NCBI GenBank assembly: GCA_963803265.1
Contig: CAWDLZ010000020.1
Location: 1 to 64,000 of the forward strand
Direction of reading: 5' to 3'
DNA length: 64,000 nucleotides
Source of the DNA: CAIKMD01 sp963803265
GTDB lineage: Bacteria; Pseudomonadota; Alphaproteobacteria; ATCC43930; CGMCC-115725
Shown: positions 29,055 through 37,918 of the stretch, in pieces
Position numbering within the stretch: the first letter of the stretch is position 1
Layout: each line of letters begins with the position of its first letter
Translations under genes and position numbers: made by a program
The notes under the pieces: model-generated
The model's database searches: none
Told to the model about the DNA's origin: nothing
The model's input: only the letters and a program-made list of their open reading frames with translations

Positions 29055-30557
29055 ATGGAGATTTCGCCCACCTTCGACGATTTCGCCCGGAGCTACGCCG
29101 AAGGCAAGCCAAGTTTGGTCTGGACCTCGCTCATCGCTGACCTCGAGACGCCGGTTTCGGCGATGCTCAAGCTGGGCGAGGGCCGGCCCAACAGCTTTCT
29201 TTTCGAATCGGTCGAGGGCGGCGAACGCATCGGGCGCTATTCGTTCATCGGCCTAAAGCCCGATCTCATCTGGCGGTGCTTTCGCAATGAGGCCCAGATC
29301 AACCGCCGCGCCATCGCCGACCCGGCCGCGTTCGAGATCGAAACCGGCGGCGCGCTGGACTTGCTTCGCGCGCTCATTGCCGAGTGCCGGATCGAAACCC
29401 CGGCGGCGCTGCCGCCTATGGCAGCGGGCCTCTTCGGCTATCTGGGGTATTCCACGGCGGGGCTCGTCGAAAAGCTGCCCGACGCCAATCCCGACACGCT
29501 CGGCGTGCCCGACGGGATTTTGCTGCGGCCCACGATCATGTGCGTATTCGATAAGGTGCTCGACAGCGTCATCGTTGTGACGCCGGTGTGGCCGATGGCC
29601 GGAATCGATGCGCGCATGGCTTACAACGGCGCCAGCGAAAGGCTCGCTGCCGTCATCGCAGATTTCGATCGCAACCTGCCGCAGCGTCGCGCGGTCGATC
29701 CGGCTGTCCAAGAATTGCCCCCTCCCATCGCCAATATGACGCGCGACGACTGCCTCAAGATGGTCGAGACCGCCAAGGAATACATTCGCGCCGGCGAGAT
29801 TTTCCAGGTCGTGCCGTCGATGCGCCAGACCGTGCCGTTCCACCTACCTCCCTTCGCACTCTATCGGGCGCTCCGCCGGCTCAACCCGTCGCCGTTCATG
29901 TTCTTCCTCGATTACGGGGAATTCGCGGTGGTGGGTTCGAGCCCCGAGATAATGGTGCGCTTGCGCGAGGGCAAGATCTCGATCCGTCCGCTCGCAGGCA
30001 CGCGCCGGCGCGGCAAGACGCAAGAGGAAGACCGGGCTTTGGCAACCGAGCTCTTGGCCGACCCCAAGGAACGCGCCGAGCACCTGATGCTGTTGGACCT
30101 CGCGCGCAACGATGTCGGGCGCGTGGCTCAGGTCGGAACCGTTCAGGTCGGCGAACAGTTCGTGATCGAGCGGTACAGCCACGTCATGCATATCTGCTCG
30201 CATGTCGAGGGCAGAATCGATCCTCGCTATCAGGGGATCGACGCGCTGCTCGCGGGCTTCCCCGCCGGCACGCTGTCGGGGGCGCCGAAGGTAAGGGCAA
30301 TGGAGATCATCGACGAGCTCGAGCCCGAGCGGCGGAATCTCTATGGCGGGGCCATCGGCTATTTCGCCGCAGACGGCAGCATGGACACCTGCATCGTGTT
30401 GCGCACGGCAATCGTAAAGGACGGCAAGATGGTGGTCCAGGCCGGGTGCGGCGTCGTCGCCGACAGCAACCCCGCATCCGAGCATCAGGAAATTCTCGAC
30501 AAGGCGCGGGCGCTGTTCCGTGCCGCCGAGGAAGCCGTCCGGTTCGCCCGCGCCTAG
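29055..30557 (+). CDS. trpE: Anthranilate synthase component I
   Basis: The 500-residue chorismate-binding enzyme has FIGLKPD in the N-terminal regulatory part, and PSPFMFFLDYG, VGSSPEIMVR, RPLAGTRRRG, LMLLDLARNDVGRVA and CIVLRTAIVKDG in the catalytic half. It makes anthranilate together with the TrpG glutaminase encoded at 31812. The two are separated here by an opposite-strand gene. No leader peptide or attenuator was recognised in the 14-base gap after ppiD. Confidence 0.95.
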   Translation: MEISPTFDDFARSYAEGKPSLVWTSLIADLETPVSAMLKLGEGRPNSFLFESVEGGERIGRYSFIGLKPDLIWRCFRNEAQINRRAIADPAAFEIETGGALDLLRALIAECRIETPAALPPMAAGLFGYLGYSTAGLVEKLPDANPDTLGVPDGILLRPTIMCVFDKVLDSVIVVTPVWPMAGIDARMAYNGASERLAAVIADFDRNLPQRRAVDPAVQELPPPIANMTRDDCLKMVETAKEYIRAGEIFQVVPSMRQTVPFHLPPFALYRALRRLNPSPFMFFLDYGEFAVVGSSPEIMVRLREGKISIRPLAGTRRRGKTQEEDRALATELLADPKERAEHLMLLDLARNDVGRVAQVGTVQVGEQFVIERYSHVMHICSHVEGRIDPRYQGIDALLAGFPAGTLSGAPKVRAMEIIDELEPERRNLYGGAIGYFAADGSMDTCIVLRTAIVKDGKMVVQAGCGVVADSNPASEHQEILDKARALFRAAEEAVRFARA

Positions 30558-30566
30558 CGTAGGAGG

Positions 30567-30581
30567 GGTTCAAATTGAACC
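30567..30581. repeat. Short perfect palindrome after trpE
   Basis: GGTTCAA-A-TTGAACC lies 10 bases past the trpE stop, between convergent trpE and the deacetylase-like gene. Its core resembles the first palindrome of the RIME-like repeats (TTCAAGTTGAA). It has no T-run, so a terminator role is doubtful. Confidence 0.35.
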
Positions 30582-30656
30582 GGGGCGCCTTTAGCCAAAC
30601 CTCGCCCGCCGTTCGTGACCGAAAAGCGTGACCGAGCGCGTTCTTGAAGCCATTGC

Positions 30657-31694
30657 TCAGCTCGCCTTCATCCGTGCCTTGACGATATCCGTCAGCGGCA
30701 CCAGCACCAGATCCTTCCCCGATAGCGTCGCGATCCAGCCGACCAGCGCGTCAAGCGTCGCATCGTGCGGATGGCCGATACCGATCGCGGTACCCTTCTT
30801 TCGCGCCACGGCTTCAAGATCCTTGAGCCGCGACTGAACCGCGGGCGCGCTCTGATCGTCATCGAGAAACACATCGCGCGCGACATAGGGAACGCCCTCG
30901 GATGCCGCTACCTTCTCGCCGGCGCTGGCGGCGATGGTGCGGGAGTCGAGGAACATCAGGCCCCGCTCCTTTAATTCGTCGAGCACCCAATCCATCGCCT
31001 GCGCGTCGCCGGTAAAGCGGCTGCCCATGTGGTTGTTGATGCCGACATAGCCGTCGAACCGGTCGAGATCCCAGCGAAGGCGGCGCAGCACCTCGTCGCG
31101 CGGCTGGTCGGTAGCGAGCCCGTTGGGACCCATGTCGAGATTGGCGTTGATCGGTTCCATCGGCACATGCACCAGAAGCTCGTGCCCGTTATGGCGCGCC
31201 GCCTCGGTCTGGCGCGGCAGATCGGGCGCGTAGGCGAGGAAGGACATGGTCACGGCGGCGGGGAGGCCAATCGCACGCTCGGTCCGCGGCCGGTCGAGCC
31301 CGAGATCGTCGATCACGATCGCGACGCGCGGCCGGTTATCGGCGGGCGGCGCCATGGCGGCAAAGCGTTGCCACGCCGGCGGCCCTGACGGATTGGCTGG
31401 CAGTGGCGGTGCCGTGACGGCCGGCGCCGTCACGGCCGGCAGCGGCTCCGGCGGCGGCCTCACAGCCGGGGCCGTTACCGCCGGCAGCGGCGCAGGCGCC
31501 GGCGTCACGGCCGGGGCCGGCGGCGGCGGCGGAATGACCGCCACCACCTCCGATGGAGCGGGACCGGGCGCAACATGGGTCAGCCGCGTGGCCACCCACG
31601 CCCCTCCCGCGCCGATCAGGAGCAGCACCACGATCCAGACGATGATCCGGTGACGGCGCGGCCTGTCGCCGTTATATTGGGACTGGTTAGCCAT
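30657..31694 (-). CDS. Divergent polysaccharide deacetylase family protein (YibQ-like)
   Basis: The 345-residue membrane-anchored protein has one N-terminal helix (IIVWIVVLLLIGAGGAWVA). A Pro/Ala/Val/Thr-rich spacer (about 47-103) with repeated PAVTAP units follows. The catalytic-type domain contains VAIVIDDLGLDRPRTERAI, ELLVHVPMEP, GINNHMGSRFTGD, FLDSRT and GIGHPHDATLDAL. This set of motifs marks the YibQ (DUF610) branch of the carbohydrate-esterase fold. It probably acts on cell-wall polysaccharide in the periplasm; the substrate is unknown. Confidence 0.85.
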   Translation of the reverse strand: MANQSQYNGDRPRRHRIIVWIVVLLLIGAGGAWVATRLTHVAPGPAPSEVVAVIPPPPPAPAVTPAPAPLPAVTAPAVRPPPEPLPAVTAPAVTAPPLPANPSGPPAWQRFAAMAPPADNRPRVAIVIDDLGLDRPRTERAIGLPAAVTMSFLAYAPDLPRQTEAARHNGHELLVHVPMEPINANLDMGPNGLATDQPRDEVLRRLRWDLDRFDGYVGINNHMGSRFTGDAQAMDWVLDELKERGLMFLDSRTIAASAGEKVAASEGVPYVARDVFLDDDQSAPAVQSRLKDLEAVARKKGTAIGIGHPHDATLDALVGWIATLSGKDLVLVPLTDIVKARMKAS

Positions 31695-31811
31695 GAGCCT
31701 CCGCCTGCCCGGGGCAGTCTAGCCCATGTGCCGCGCGGGCGTCTCGGGTTGGCGTGATTTTATTATTCGCGATCAAACTGGTATAACCGTTTCCTAGGGT
31801 GATGTGACGGC

Positions 31812-32396
31812 ATGTTCCTGCTCATCGATAACTACGACAGCTTTACTTACAACCTGTGGCATTTCCTGGGCGAACTCGGGGCCGAGGTGAAGGTCGCGCG
31901 GAACGACTCCCTGAGTGTGGCGGCGGCGCTCGCCATGAAGCCGCAGGGGATCGTGATCTCGCCGGGGCCGAGCGATCCGGATCATGCCGGGATTTGCCTC
32001 GATCTGGTGCGGCGCGCGGGCAATGTGCCGGTGCTGGGCGTCTGTCTTGGCCATCAGGCGATCGCGCAGGCTATGGGCGCCCGGATCGTGCGCGCGAGGG
32101 TGCCGATGCACGGCAAGCTCTCGGCAATCCGGCATGACGGCACCGGCGTCTTCGCCGGCCTGCCCTCCCCGTTCAATGCGACGCGCTATCACTCCCTGAT
32201 CGTTGAGCGCGCGAGCCTGCCCGAAGCCCTGCGGATCACAGCGGAGACCGAGGATGGGATCATCATGGGCCTCGTTCACCGCGAGCGCCCGCTCCACGGC
32301 GTGCAGTTTCATCCCGAAAGCATCGCCTCAGCGTCGGGCCACGATCTGTTGCGCAACTTTCTGAACATCGCCGCCGCGGCGAGCGTCGCCGCATGA
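31812..32396 (+). CDS. trpG: Anthranilate synthase component II (glutamine amidotransferase)
   Basis: The 194-residue class I glutaminase has catalytic Cys in GVCLGHQAIAQ, His/Glu in VQFHPES, and an ISPGPSDPDHAGI oxyanion region. It supplies ammonia to TrpE. It starts a tight run of genes (trpG-trpD-trpC-moaC-moeA), each overlapping the next by 4 bases. A likely -10 (TATAAC near 31780) precedes it, indicating an own promoter separate from trpE. Confidence 0.95.
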   Translation: MFLLIDNYDSFTYNLWHFLGELGAEVKVARNDSLSVAAALAMKPQGIVISPGPSDPDHAGICLDLVRRAGNVPVLGVCLGHQAIAQAMGARIVRARVPMHGKLSAIRHDGTGVFAGLPSPFNATRYHSLIVERASLPEALRITAETEDGIIMGLVHRERPLHGVQFHPESIASASGHDLLRNFLNIAAAASVAA

Positions 32397-33421
32397 GCGC
32401 CGCCGAGTTCAAAGCCGCGCTCGGGCGGTTGGCCGCGGGCGAGCGGCTGAGCGAGGCCGAGAGCGCCGCCGCTTTCGACACCATGATGTCGGGCGACGCC
32501 ACGCCGGCGCAAATGGGCGCATTCCTGATGGCGCTGCGCTTGCGCGGCGAAACGGTCGAGGAGATCACCGGCGCCGCGCGCACCATGCGTGCCAAGGCAT
32601 TGCCGATCGAAGCGCCACGAGGCGCCATCGATACCGTCGGCACCGGCGGCGACAATGCCGGCACCTTCAACATCTCGACCGCTGCCGCGCTCGTCGTCGC
32701 GGGCGCGGGGGTGACGGTAGCCAAGCACGGCAACCGCAACTTTACCTCGAAATCGGGCTCGGCCGACGTCCTCGCGGCGCTCGGCGTCAATCTCGATGCC
32801 GGCGTCGGCCCGGTTCAGCGCGCCATGCGCGAGGCCGGTATCGGATTTTTGATGGCGCCGAAATATCACGGCGCCATGCGCCATGTCGGACCGACGCGGG
32901 TCGAGCTCGGCACTCGCACGATCTTCAATCTGCTTGGACCGATATCGAATCCGGCTGGCGCCAGGCGCCAACTTGTCGGCGTGTTCGCCCCCGCTTGGGT
33001 CGAGCCGATCGCCGAGGTATTGGGCAAGCTCGGCAGCGAGCGCGCGTGGGTGGTGCATGGCGACGGGCTCGACGAGCTGACGACGACGGGAACGAGCTTC
33101 GTCGCCGAACTCAACCAAGGCAAAGTCGAGACCTTCGAGGTCACGCCCGAGATGGCGGGATTGCCGCGCGCTCGGCTCGCCGATCTGAAGGGCGGCGAGC
33201 CCGCCGAGAACGCGGCCCGCTTGCGCGCGATTCTGGGCGGCGAGCAGGGCCCAATTCGCGACATCGTGCTGCTCAACGCCGCTGCCGCGCTCATCGTCGC
33301 GGAACGCGCCCAGGACTTGCGGACAGGGGTCGCGCTGGCAGCGCAAGCGATCGCCTCGGGCGCGGCGCTACGCGCGCTCGACAAGCTCGTCGCCATCACC
33401 AACGAGCCGGACGCAAGATGA
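32393..33421 (+). CDS. trpD: Anthranilate phosphoribosyltransferase
   Basis: The 342-residue enzyme has the glycine-rich PRPP-binding loop DTVGTGGDNAGTFNIST, KHGNRNFTSKSGSADVL, the acidic DGLDELTTTG metal site, and TIFNLLGPISNPA. It transfers phosphoribose to anthranilate. It overlaps trpG (ATGA) and trpC (ATGA), ensuring coupled translation in the tryptophan operon. Confidence 0.95.
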   Translation: MSAAEFKAALGRLAAGERLSEAESAAAFDTMMSGDATPAQMGAFLMALRLRGETVEEITGAARTMRAKALPIEAPRGAIDTVGTGGDNAGTFNISTAAALVVAGAGVTVAKHGNRNFTSKSGSADVLAALGVNLDAGVGPVQRAMREAGIGFLMAPKYHGAMRHVGPTRVELGTRTIFNLLGPISNPAGARRQLVGVFAPAWVEPIAEVLGKLGSERAWVVHGDGLDELTTTGTSFVAELNQGKVETFEVTPEMAGLPRARLADLKGGEPAENAARLRAILGGEQGPIRDIVLLNAAAALIVAERAQDLRTGVALAAQAIASGAALRALDKLVAITNEPDAR

Positions 33422-34224
33422 GCGACGTGCTGGAACGAATCATGGCGCGCAAGCGCGGCGAGATCGCGCGGGCGAAAGCCGCATGGCCCTTGACACAAGT
33501 CGAGCGCGCGGCCGGATCGGCCTCGCCTCCGCGCGGATTTCGGGCGGCGCTCGAGCGCGCGGTGGCTGCCGGGCGTTACGGCCTCATCGCCGAGATCAAG
33601 AAAGCCTCGCCGAGCGCGGGCCTCATCCGCGCCGAGTTCGATGCGCCGGCGCTCGCCCGCGCCTATGCGCAAGGCGGCGCGACCTGTCTTTCGGTGCTGA
33701 CCGATTTTCCCGATTTCCGGGGCGAGGGCGGCCATCTGATCGCCGCTCGCGCGGCGTGCGCGCTTCCCGTCCTGCGCAAGGATTTCATGCTCGATTCCTA
33801 TCAGGTGGTCGAAGCGCGCGCGTTGGGGGCAGATTGCATCCTGCTGATCATGGCGGCGCTTAACGATGTCGAGGCGCGAAATCTCGAAGCGCTGGCTTCC
33901 GATCTCGGCATGGACGTGCTGGTCGAGGTCCATGACCGCGCGGAGCTGGCGCGCGCGCTGGCATTGCAGACGCGGCTCATTGGCATCAACAACCGAAACT
34001 TGAAGACCCTCACGACCGATATCGCGGTCACCGAGCGGCTCGCCCCCGGCGTTCCCAAGGACCGGATATTGGTGAGCGAAAGCGGGCTCGCCTCGCCCGC
34101 CAATCTGGCGCGCATGGCGCGCGGCGGGGTGCGCTGCTTTCTGGTCGGCGAGGCATTGATGCGCCAAGACGACGTCGCCGCCGCGACGGCGGCGCTGCTC
34201 GCCCGGGACATGGCGCGGGCGTGA
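33418..34224 (+). CDS. trpC: Indole-3-glycerol phosphate synthase
   Basis: The 268-residue TIM barrel has LIAEIKKASPSAGLIR (catalytic Glu and Lys), FRGEGGHLIAAR, VLRKDFMLDSYQV, LVEVHDRAELARAL, LIGINNRNLKTL and LVSESGLASP. It closes the indole ring in tryptophan synthesis. There is no fused PRAI domain. The GTG of moaC overlaps its stop. Confidence 0.95.
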   Translation: MSDVLERIMARKRGEIARAKAAWPLTQVERAAGSASPPRGFRAALERAVAAGRYGLIAEIKKASPSAGLIRAEFDAPALARAYAQGGATCLSVLTDFPDFRGEGGHLIAARAACALPVLRKDFMLDSYQVVEARALGADCILLIMAALNDVEARNLEALASDLGMDVLVEVHDRAELARALALQTRLIGINNRNLKTLTTDIAVTERLAPGVPKDRILVSESGLASPANLARMARGGVRCFLVGEALMRQDDVAAATAALLARDMARA

Positions 34225-34700
34225 GCGACTTCACGCATTTCGACGCCAAGGGCGGTGCCGTCATGGTCGATGTCTCCGCGAAGGACGAGACCGAGCGGGT
34301 CGCGATCGCCGCGGGCAGCGTCGTGATGCAAAAGGCGACGCTCGAAAGAATCATCGCGGGCGGCATTAGAAAAGGCGACGTGCTCTCGGTCGCGCGCTTG
34401 GCCGGAATCATGGGCGCCAAGCGCACGCCCGATCTGATTCCGCTGTGTCATCCCCTTAATCTGAGTGCCGTCGCGGTGGAATTGAGTTGCGATCCCGTGC
34501 GTGCGGCGGTCGACATCCTCGCCACCTGCAGGATCACCGGCCGCACCGGCGTCGAGATGGAGGCGTTGACCGCGGTCGCCATCGCGGCCCTCACCGTCTA
34601 CGACATGTGTAAATCCGTCGATCGCGCCATGCGAATCGATGAAATCCGGCTGCTCCACAAAGCCGGCGGCAAGTCTGGGACCTTCGAGGCGGAGCGATGA
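34221..34700 (+). CDS. moaC: Cyclic pyranopterin monophosphate synthase
   Basis: The 159-residue enzyme starts at GTG, overlapping the trpC stop (GTGA). Motifs are MVDVSAKDETERVA, KGDVLSVARLAGIMGAKRT, LIPLCHPLNLS, and TGVEMEALTAVAIAALTVYDMCKS. It makes cyclic pyranopterin phosphate in molybdenum cofactor synthesis and is followed by moeA in the same run. Confidence 0.95.
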   Translation: MSDFTHFDAKGGAVMVDVSAKDETERVAIAAGSVVMQKATLERIIAGGIRKGDVLSVARLAGIMGAKRTPDLIPLCHPLNLSAVAVELSCDPVRAAVDILATCRITGRTGVEMEALTAVAIAALTVYDMCKSVDRAMRIDEIRLLHKAGGKSGTFEAER

Positions 34701-35899
34701 TCTCGGTCGAGGAAGCCCAGCAAAGGCTGATCGCGATGGTGGCGCCCTTGGGCGCCGAGCAGGTTGCGCTGACCGACGCGCTTGGCCGCGTGCTCGCCGA
34801 GGACGTGGTCGCGCGGCGCACCCAGCCGCCCTGGGCGGTCTCGGCGATGGACGGCTATGCCGTGCGTGCCGCCGACGTCGCGAATATCCCGGCGCGCTTG
34901 AACGTCGTCGGCACGGCGCCCGCGGGCCAGGCCTATCTCGGCACAGTAAAGCAAGGCCAGGCGGTGCGCATCTTCACCGGCGCGCCGGTGCCCGACGGCG
35001 CCGACTGCATCGTCATCCAAGAGGACACCGAGCGGCGCGGCGATGTCGTCGAAGTGCGCGAGGGCGCGCCCAAAGGCCGCTATGTCCGGCCCGCCGGGCT
35101 CGATTTCCGCGAGGGCGATATCGGCTTGAAGGCCGGGCGCCGGCTCAGCGCCCACGATGTCGGCTTTGCCGCCGCGATGAACCGGCCCTGGCTGCTGGTT
35201 CATCGCCGCCCGCGCGTCGCGATCCTTCCGACCGGCGACGAGGTGGTGATGCCTGGCGACCCGGTCGGGCCCAATCAGATCGTGAGTTCCAATGGCATCG
35301 CGCTCGCGGCGCTGGTCTTGTCCTGCGGCGGCATACCGACTCAATTGGCGATCGCGCCCGACAACAACGAAGCCCTGCAGCGCGTCGCCGCGGGCGCGGC
35401 AGGCGCCGACCTGTTGCTCACGACCGGCGGCGCCTCGGTTGGCGACCACGATCTGGTACGCGGCGCGCTCGCCGCGGATGGCCTCGCGCTCGATTTCTGG
35501 ACCGTGGCGATGCGCCCCGGAAAGCCGCTGATGGTCGGGCGCTACAAGGATACGCCGATGATCGGTCTGCCCGGCAACCCGGTCTCGACGCTCGTTTGCG
35601 GGCTGCTCTTTGCCAAGCCGGCCATGGCGAGGATGTCAGGCATCGCTGAGGTTTTCGAGCGCCCCACCCGCGCGCGGTTGAAAATCCCGCTCGCCGAGAA
35701 CGACCGCCGCCAGGATTATCTCCGCGCCAGACTGTCCCAGGCCGCGGACGGCACGCTCGAAGCCGAGCCCTTTGCCAAACAGGACAGTTCTATGATCTCG
35801 CTCTTGGCGCGCGCCGATTGCCTTGTCATCCGCAAGCCTCGCGCACCGGCGGCAAAAGCCGGCGACGCAGTCGAGATCGTGAAACTGACCGCTATGTAA
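34697..35899 (+). CDS. moeA: Molybdopterin molybdenumtransferase
   Basis: The 400-residue protein has RRTQPPWAVSAMDGYAVR, RIFTGAPVPDGADCIVIQED, and the MPTb domain (ILPTGDEVVMPGD, IVSSNGIALAAL, TTGGASVGDHDLVRGAL, IGLPGNPVSTL). The C-terminal domain IV is present. It inserts molybdate into adenylated molybdopterin. It is the last gene of the trpG-moeA run; lexA follows with its own promoter. Confidence 0.95.
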   Translation: MISVEEAQQRLIAMVAPLGAEQVALTDALGRVLAEDVVARRTQPPWAVSAMDGYAVRAADVANIPARLNVVGTAPAGQAYLGTVKQGQAVRIFTGAPVPDGADCIVIQEDTERRGDVVEVREGAPKGRYVRPAGLDFREGDIGLKAGRRLSAHDVGFAAAMNRPWLLVHRRPRVAILPTGDEVVMPGDPVGPNQIVSSNGIALAALVLSCGGIPTQLAIAPDNNEALQRVAAGAAGADLLLTTGGASVGDHDLVRGALAADGLALDFWTVAMRPGKPLMVGRYKDTPMIGLPGNPVSTLVCGLLFAKPAMARMSGIAEVFERPTRARLKIPLAENDRRQDYLRARLSQAADGTLEAEPFAKQDSSMISLLARADCLVIRKPRAPAAKAGDAVEIVKLTAM

Positions 35900-35919
35900 G
35901 ACTGGCGCCCACTCGGGGC

Positions 35920-35949
35920 TTGACGAACGGACTAGAACTAAACTAGAAC
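35920..35949 (+). promoter_or_regulatory. lexA promoter with alphaproteobacterial SOS box
   Basis: GAAC (35935-35938), seven bases, GAAC (35946-35949) is the alphaproteobacterial LexA box (GTTC-N7-GTTC on the other strand). A -35-like TTGACG at 35920-35925 is 17 bases from CTAGAA at 35943-35948, so the box covers the -10 region. This supports LexA autorepression. The lexA ATG is 70 bases downstream. Confidence 0.8.
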
Positions 35950-36018
35950 ATTCACAGAAGTTTTGGTTTTGTTCCGGCCATTCGGGCCGGGCCTCATCCG
36001 ATCGCTACGGAGAACGCC

Positions 36019-36735
36019 ATGCTGACGCGGAAACAGTACGAACTCTTGCTCTTCATCAACCAAAGATTGGGCGAAGGCGGCGTCTCCCCGTCCTTCGAGG
36101 AGATGAAAGAGGCGCTTCAGCTGAAATCCAAATCCGGCATCCACCGTCTCATCAGCGGGCTCGAAGAGCGCGGCTTCATCCGTCGCTTGGCGCATCGCGC
36201 TCGCGCCTTGGAGGTGGTGCGGCTGCCCGAGGATACGTCGGTTGCCGGGCGTCGCGGCGCGGGTCCGAGCGACCGCTCGCGGTTCTCGCCTACCGTCATC
36301 CGCGGTGAGTTCAAGACCGTACCTCCGGGCTTGCCCGCCGCCAACGGCAATGAGGCGTTGGAAATTCCGCTCTATGGGCGGATCGCGGCCGGCACGCCGA
36401 TCGAGGCACTGCGCGACGCCAGCAACAGCGTCAGCGTCCCGCCGAGCATGATCGGCAGCGGCGACCATTACGCGCTGGAGGTCGCGGGCGACAGCATGAT
36501 CGAGGCCGGGATCATGGATGGCGACACGGTGCTGATCCAGAAATGCGACACCGCCGAGAACGGCGCCATCGTCGTGGCGCTGATCGACAGCAACGAGGTG
36601 ACGTTGAAGCGGCTGAGGAAACGCGGCAATTCGATCGCGCTCGAGCCCGCCAACAAGACCTACGAGACCCGCATCTTCGGCCCCGACCGCGTCAAGGTGC
36701 AGGGCAAGCTGGTTGGACTGATGCGACGGTATTGA
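36019..36735 (+). CDS. lexA: SOS repressor LexA
   Basis: The 238-residue protein has a winged HTH (SPSFEEMKEALQLKSKSGIHRLISGLEERGFIRR), the Ala124-Gly125 self-cleavage site in RIAAGTP, catalytic Ser159 (GDSM) and Lys197 (VTLKRL). It represses DNA-damage genes and is cleaved when RecA is activated. The alphaproteobacterial start MLTRKQYELL is typical. An SOS box in its promoter indicates autoregulation. A RIME-like repeat and an IS481 element follow. Confidence 0.96.
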   Translation: MLTRKQYELLLFINQRLGEGGVSPSFEEMKEALQLKSKSGIHRLISGLEERGFIRRLAHRARALEVVRLPEDTSVAGRRGAGPSDRSRFSPTVIRGEFKTVPPGLPAANGNEALEIPLYGRIAAGTPIEALRDASNSVSVPPSMIGSGDHYALEVAGDSMIEAGIMDGDTVLIQKCDTAENGAIVVALIDSNEVTLKRLRKRGNSIALEPANKTYETRIFGPDRVKVQGKLVGLMRRY

Positions 36736-36774
36736 GAGCGGTTCGCTGGCCACCACCCCATTGGCGCGGCCGGT

Positions 36775-36879
36775 CTAGAGCGCGGTCCATTCAAGTTGAA
36801 TCGGAACGCTGCTCTAGATTATTGATTTGGTCGCATTTTCGACGGCGAACCGGTATCCACTTCGCCGGAAAATGCTCTA
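36775..36879 (+). repeat. RIME-like two-palindrome repeat, copy A
   Basis: About 105 bp runs from CTAGAGC to GCTCTA. The first half is a palindrome around TTCAAGTTGAA. The second half is a stem of GCATTTTC-GACGGCGAA with TTCGCCG-GAAAATGC. The other copies are at 46140-47873 (interrupted) and 60344-60449. The layout of two large palindromes in about 105 bp matches RIME1 intergenic elements of rhizobia. The terminal CTAG is cut by the IS481 element. Confidence 0.85.
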
Positions 36880-37833
36880 TCTGTGGAGCCTCAATAGGTT
36901 GTTTCCGGTCGGGCCGAGTCTGCTGATGGGCGGCATCGATCCTATACTGCCATGAGGTCGATGCCAGTTGTAGCGGTGCATCCAGAAGGGCAGTTCGGCG
37001 GCGCGTTGTCGTGATGTGTCGTAGGCGCGGGCGTAAGCCCATTCGCGCAAGGCTGTCTGGATGAAGCGTTCGGCCTTGCCGTTAGTTTTTGGCGTGTATG
37101 GCTTGGTGCGGATGTGCCGAAGGCCAAGCCGCTTGCAGGCTTTGCGGAAGGCGAAGGATTTGTAGCAGGATCCGTTATCGGTCATGACGCGCTCGACCGT
37201 GACGCCGAGGCTGGCGTAATAGGCGACAGCGGCTTTGAGGAAGGTTACGGCGCAGCCTTTCCTTTCGTTCCTCATCACCGTGCTGAAGGCGATGCGCGAG
37301 GCGTCGTCGATGCAGACATGGACGAACTCCCAGCCGATGCCGCGGCTGTTGCTCTGGCCGGTGCGGTCGCCCGTGATGCGGTGACCTACGCGATTGAACT
37401 TGCCGAGTTTCTTGATGTCGATGTGGATGAGTTCGCCGGGATGCTCGCGCTCGTAGCGCCGCACCGGCTCGGCCGGCTGCAGGGCGCTGAGCTTGTTCAG
37501 GCCCAGACGCTTGAGGATGCGGCTCACCGTGGCCGGCGAGACGCCGACCTCGGCCGCGATCGCCTGACCCGTCAGCCGCTGGCGGCGTAGCGCTTCGACC
37601 CGCGCGACGACCGGCTGCGGCGTCGGGCGGTAGAGCCGGCGCGGCCGCGAGCTGCGATCCTGCAAGCCCGCTGACCCTTCGGCCCGATAGCGCTTCAGCC
37701 ATTTGCGGACCGTGCGCGGGCAGACGCCAACGGCTTCGCTGATGGCCCGCGGCGTCTGCCCGCCTTCGATAACCCGCCGCACCATCGCCTCTCGACCGCG
37801 CGCCGTCAGGCGGGCATTCTTATGGACGTTCAT
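36877..37833 (-). CDS. IS481-family transposase
   Basis: The 318-residue protein has N-terminal HTH modules (PRAISEAVGVCPRTVRKWLKRY; GQAIAAEVGVSPATVSRILKRLG). The rve-type DDE core has Asp in HIDIKKLGKF, Asp in MTDNGSCYKS and Glu in GKAERFIQTALREW. The HRYNWHRPHGSIG ending is typical of IS481. All catalytic residues are present. Its stop codon TAG is formed by the flanking CTA of the target site, not by the element itself. Confidence 0.93.
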   Translation of the reverse strand: MNVHKNARLTARGREAMVRRVIEGGQTPRAISEAVGVCPRTVRKWLKRYRAEGSAGLQDRSSRPRRLYRPTPQPVVARVEALRRQRLTGQAIAAEVGVSPATVSRILKRLGLNKLSALQPAEPVRRYEREHPGELIHIDIKKLGKFNRVGHRITGDRTGQSNSRGIGWEFVHVCIDDASRIAFSTVMRNERKGCAVTFLKAAVAYYASLGVTVERVMTDNGSCYKSFAFRKACKRLGLRHIRTKPYTPKTNGKAERFIQTALREWAYARAYDTSRQRAAELPFWMHRYNWHRPHGSIGSMPPISRLGPTGNNLLRLHR

Positions 37834-37918
37834 CCGGCTCCTCCTGGGAACTCTGAAGTCTCAGCAACCTCAGCTTCCCCGGTCCGAGCCGGATGGACAA
37901 CCTATTGAAAGCTCACAG
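36880..37918 (-). mobile_element. IS481-family insertion sequence
   Basis: The element is about 1.04 kb with imperfect terminal inverted repeats (TGTGGAGCCTCAATAGGTTGT from 36882; TGTGAGCTTTCAATAGGTTGT read inward from 37917). CTA at 36877-36879 and at 37919-37921 is the apparent 3-bp target duplication. Deleting the element rebuilds a RIME-like repeat ending in CTAG. It carries one complete transposase gene and looks intact. Confidence 0.85.

Noticed and set aside
31380..31560. Tandem DNA repeat (GCCGGC/CACGGC-rich)
   Set aside because: It is the coding sequence of the PAVTAP-type linker of the deacetylase-like protein and needs no separate element.
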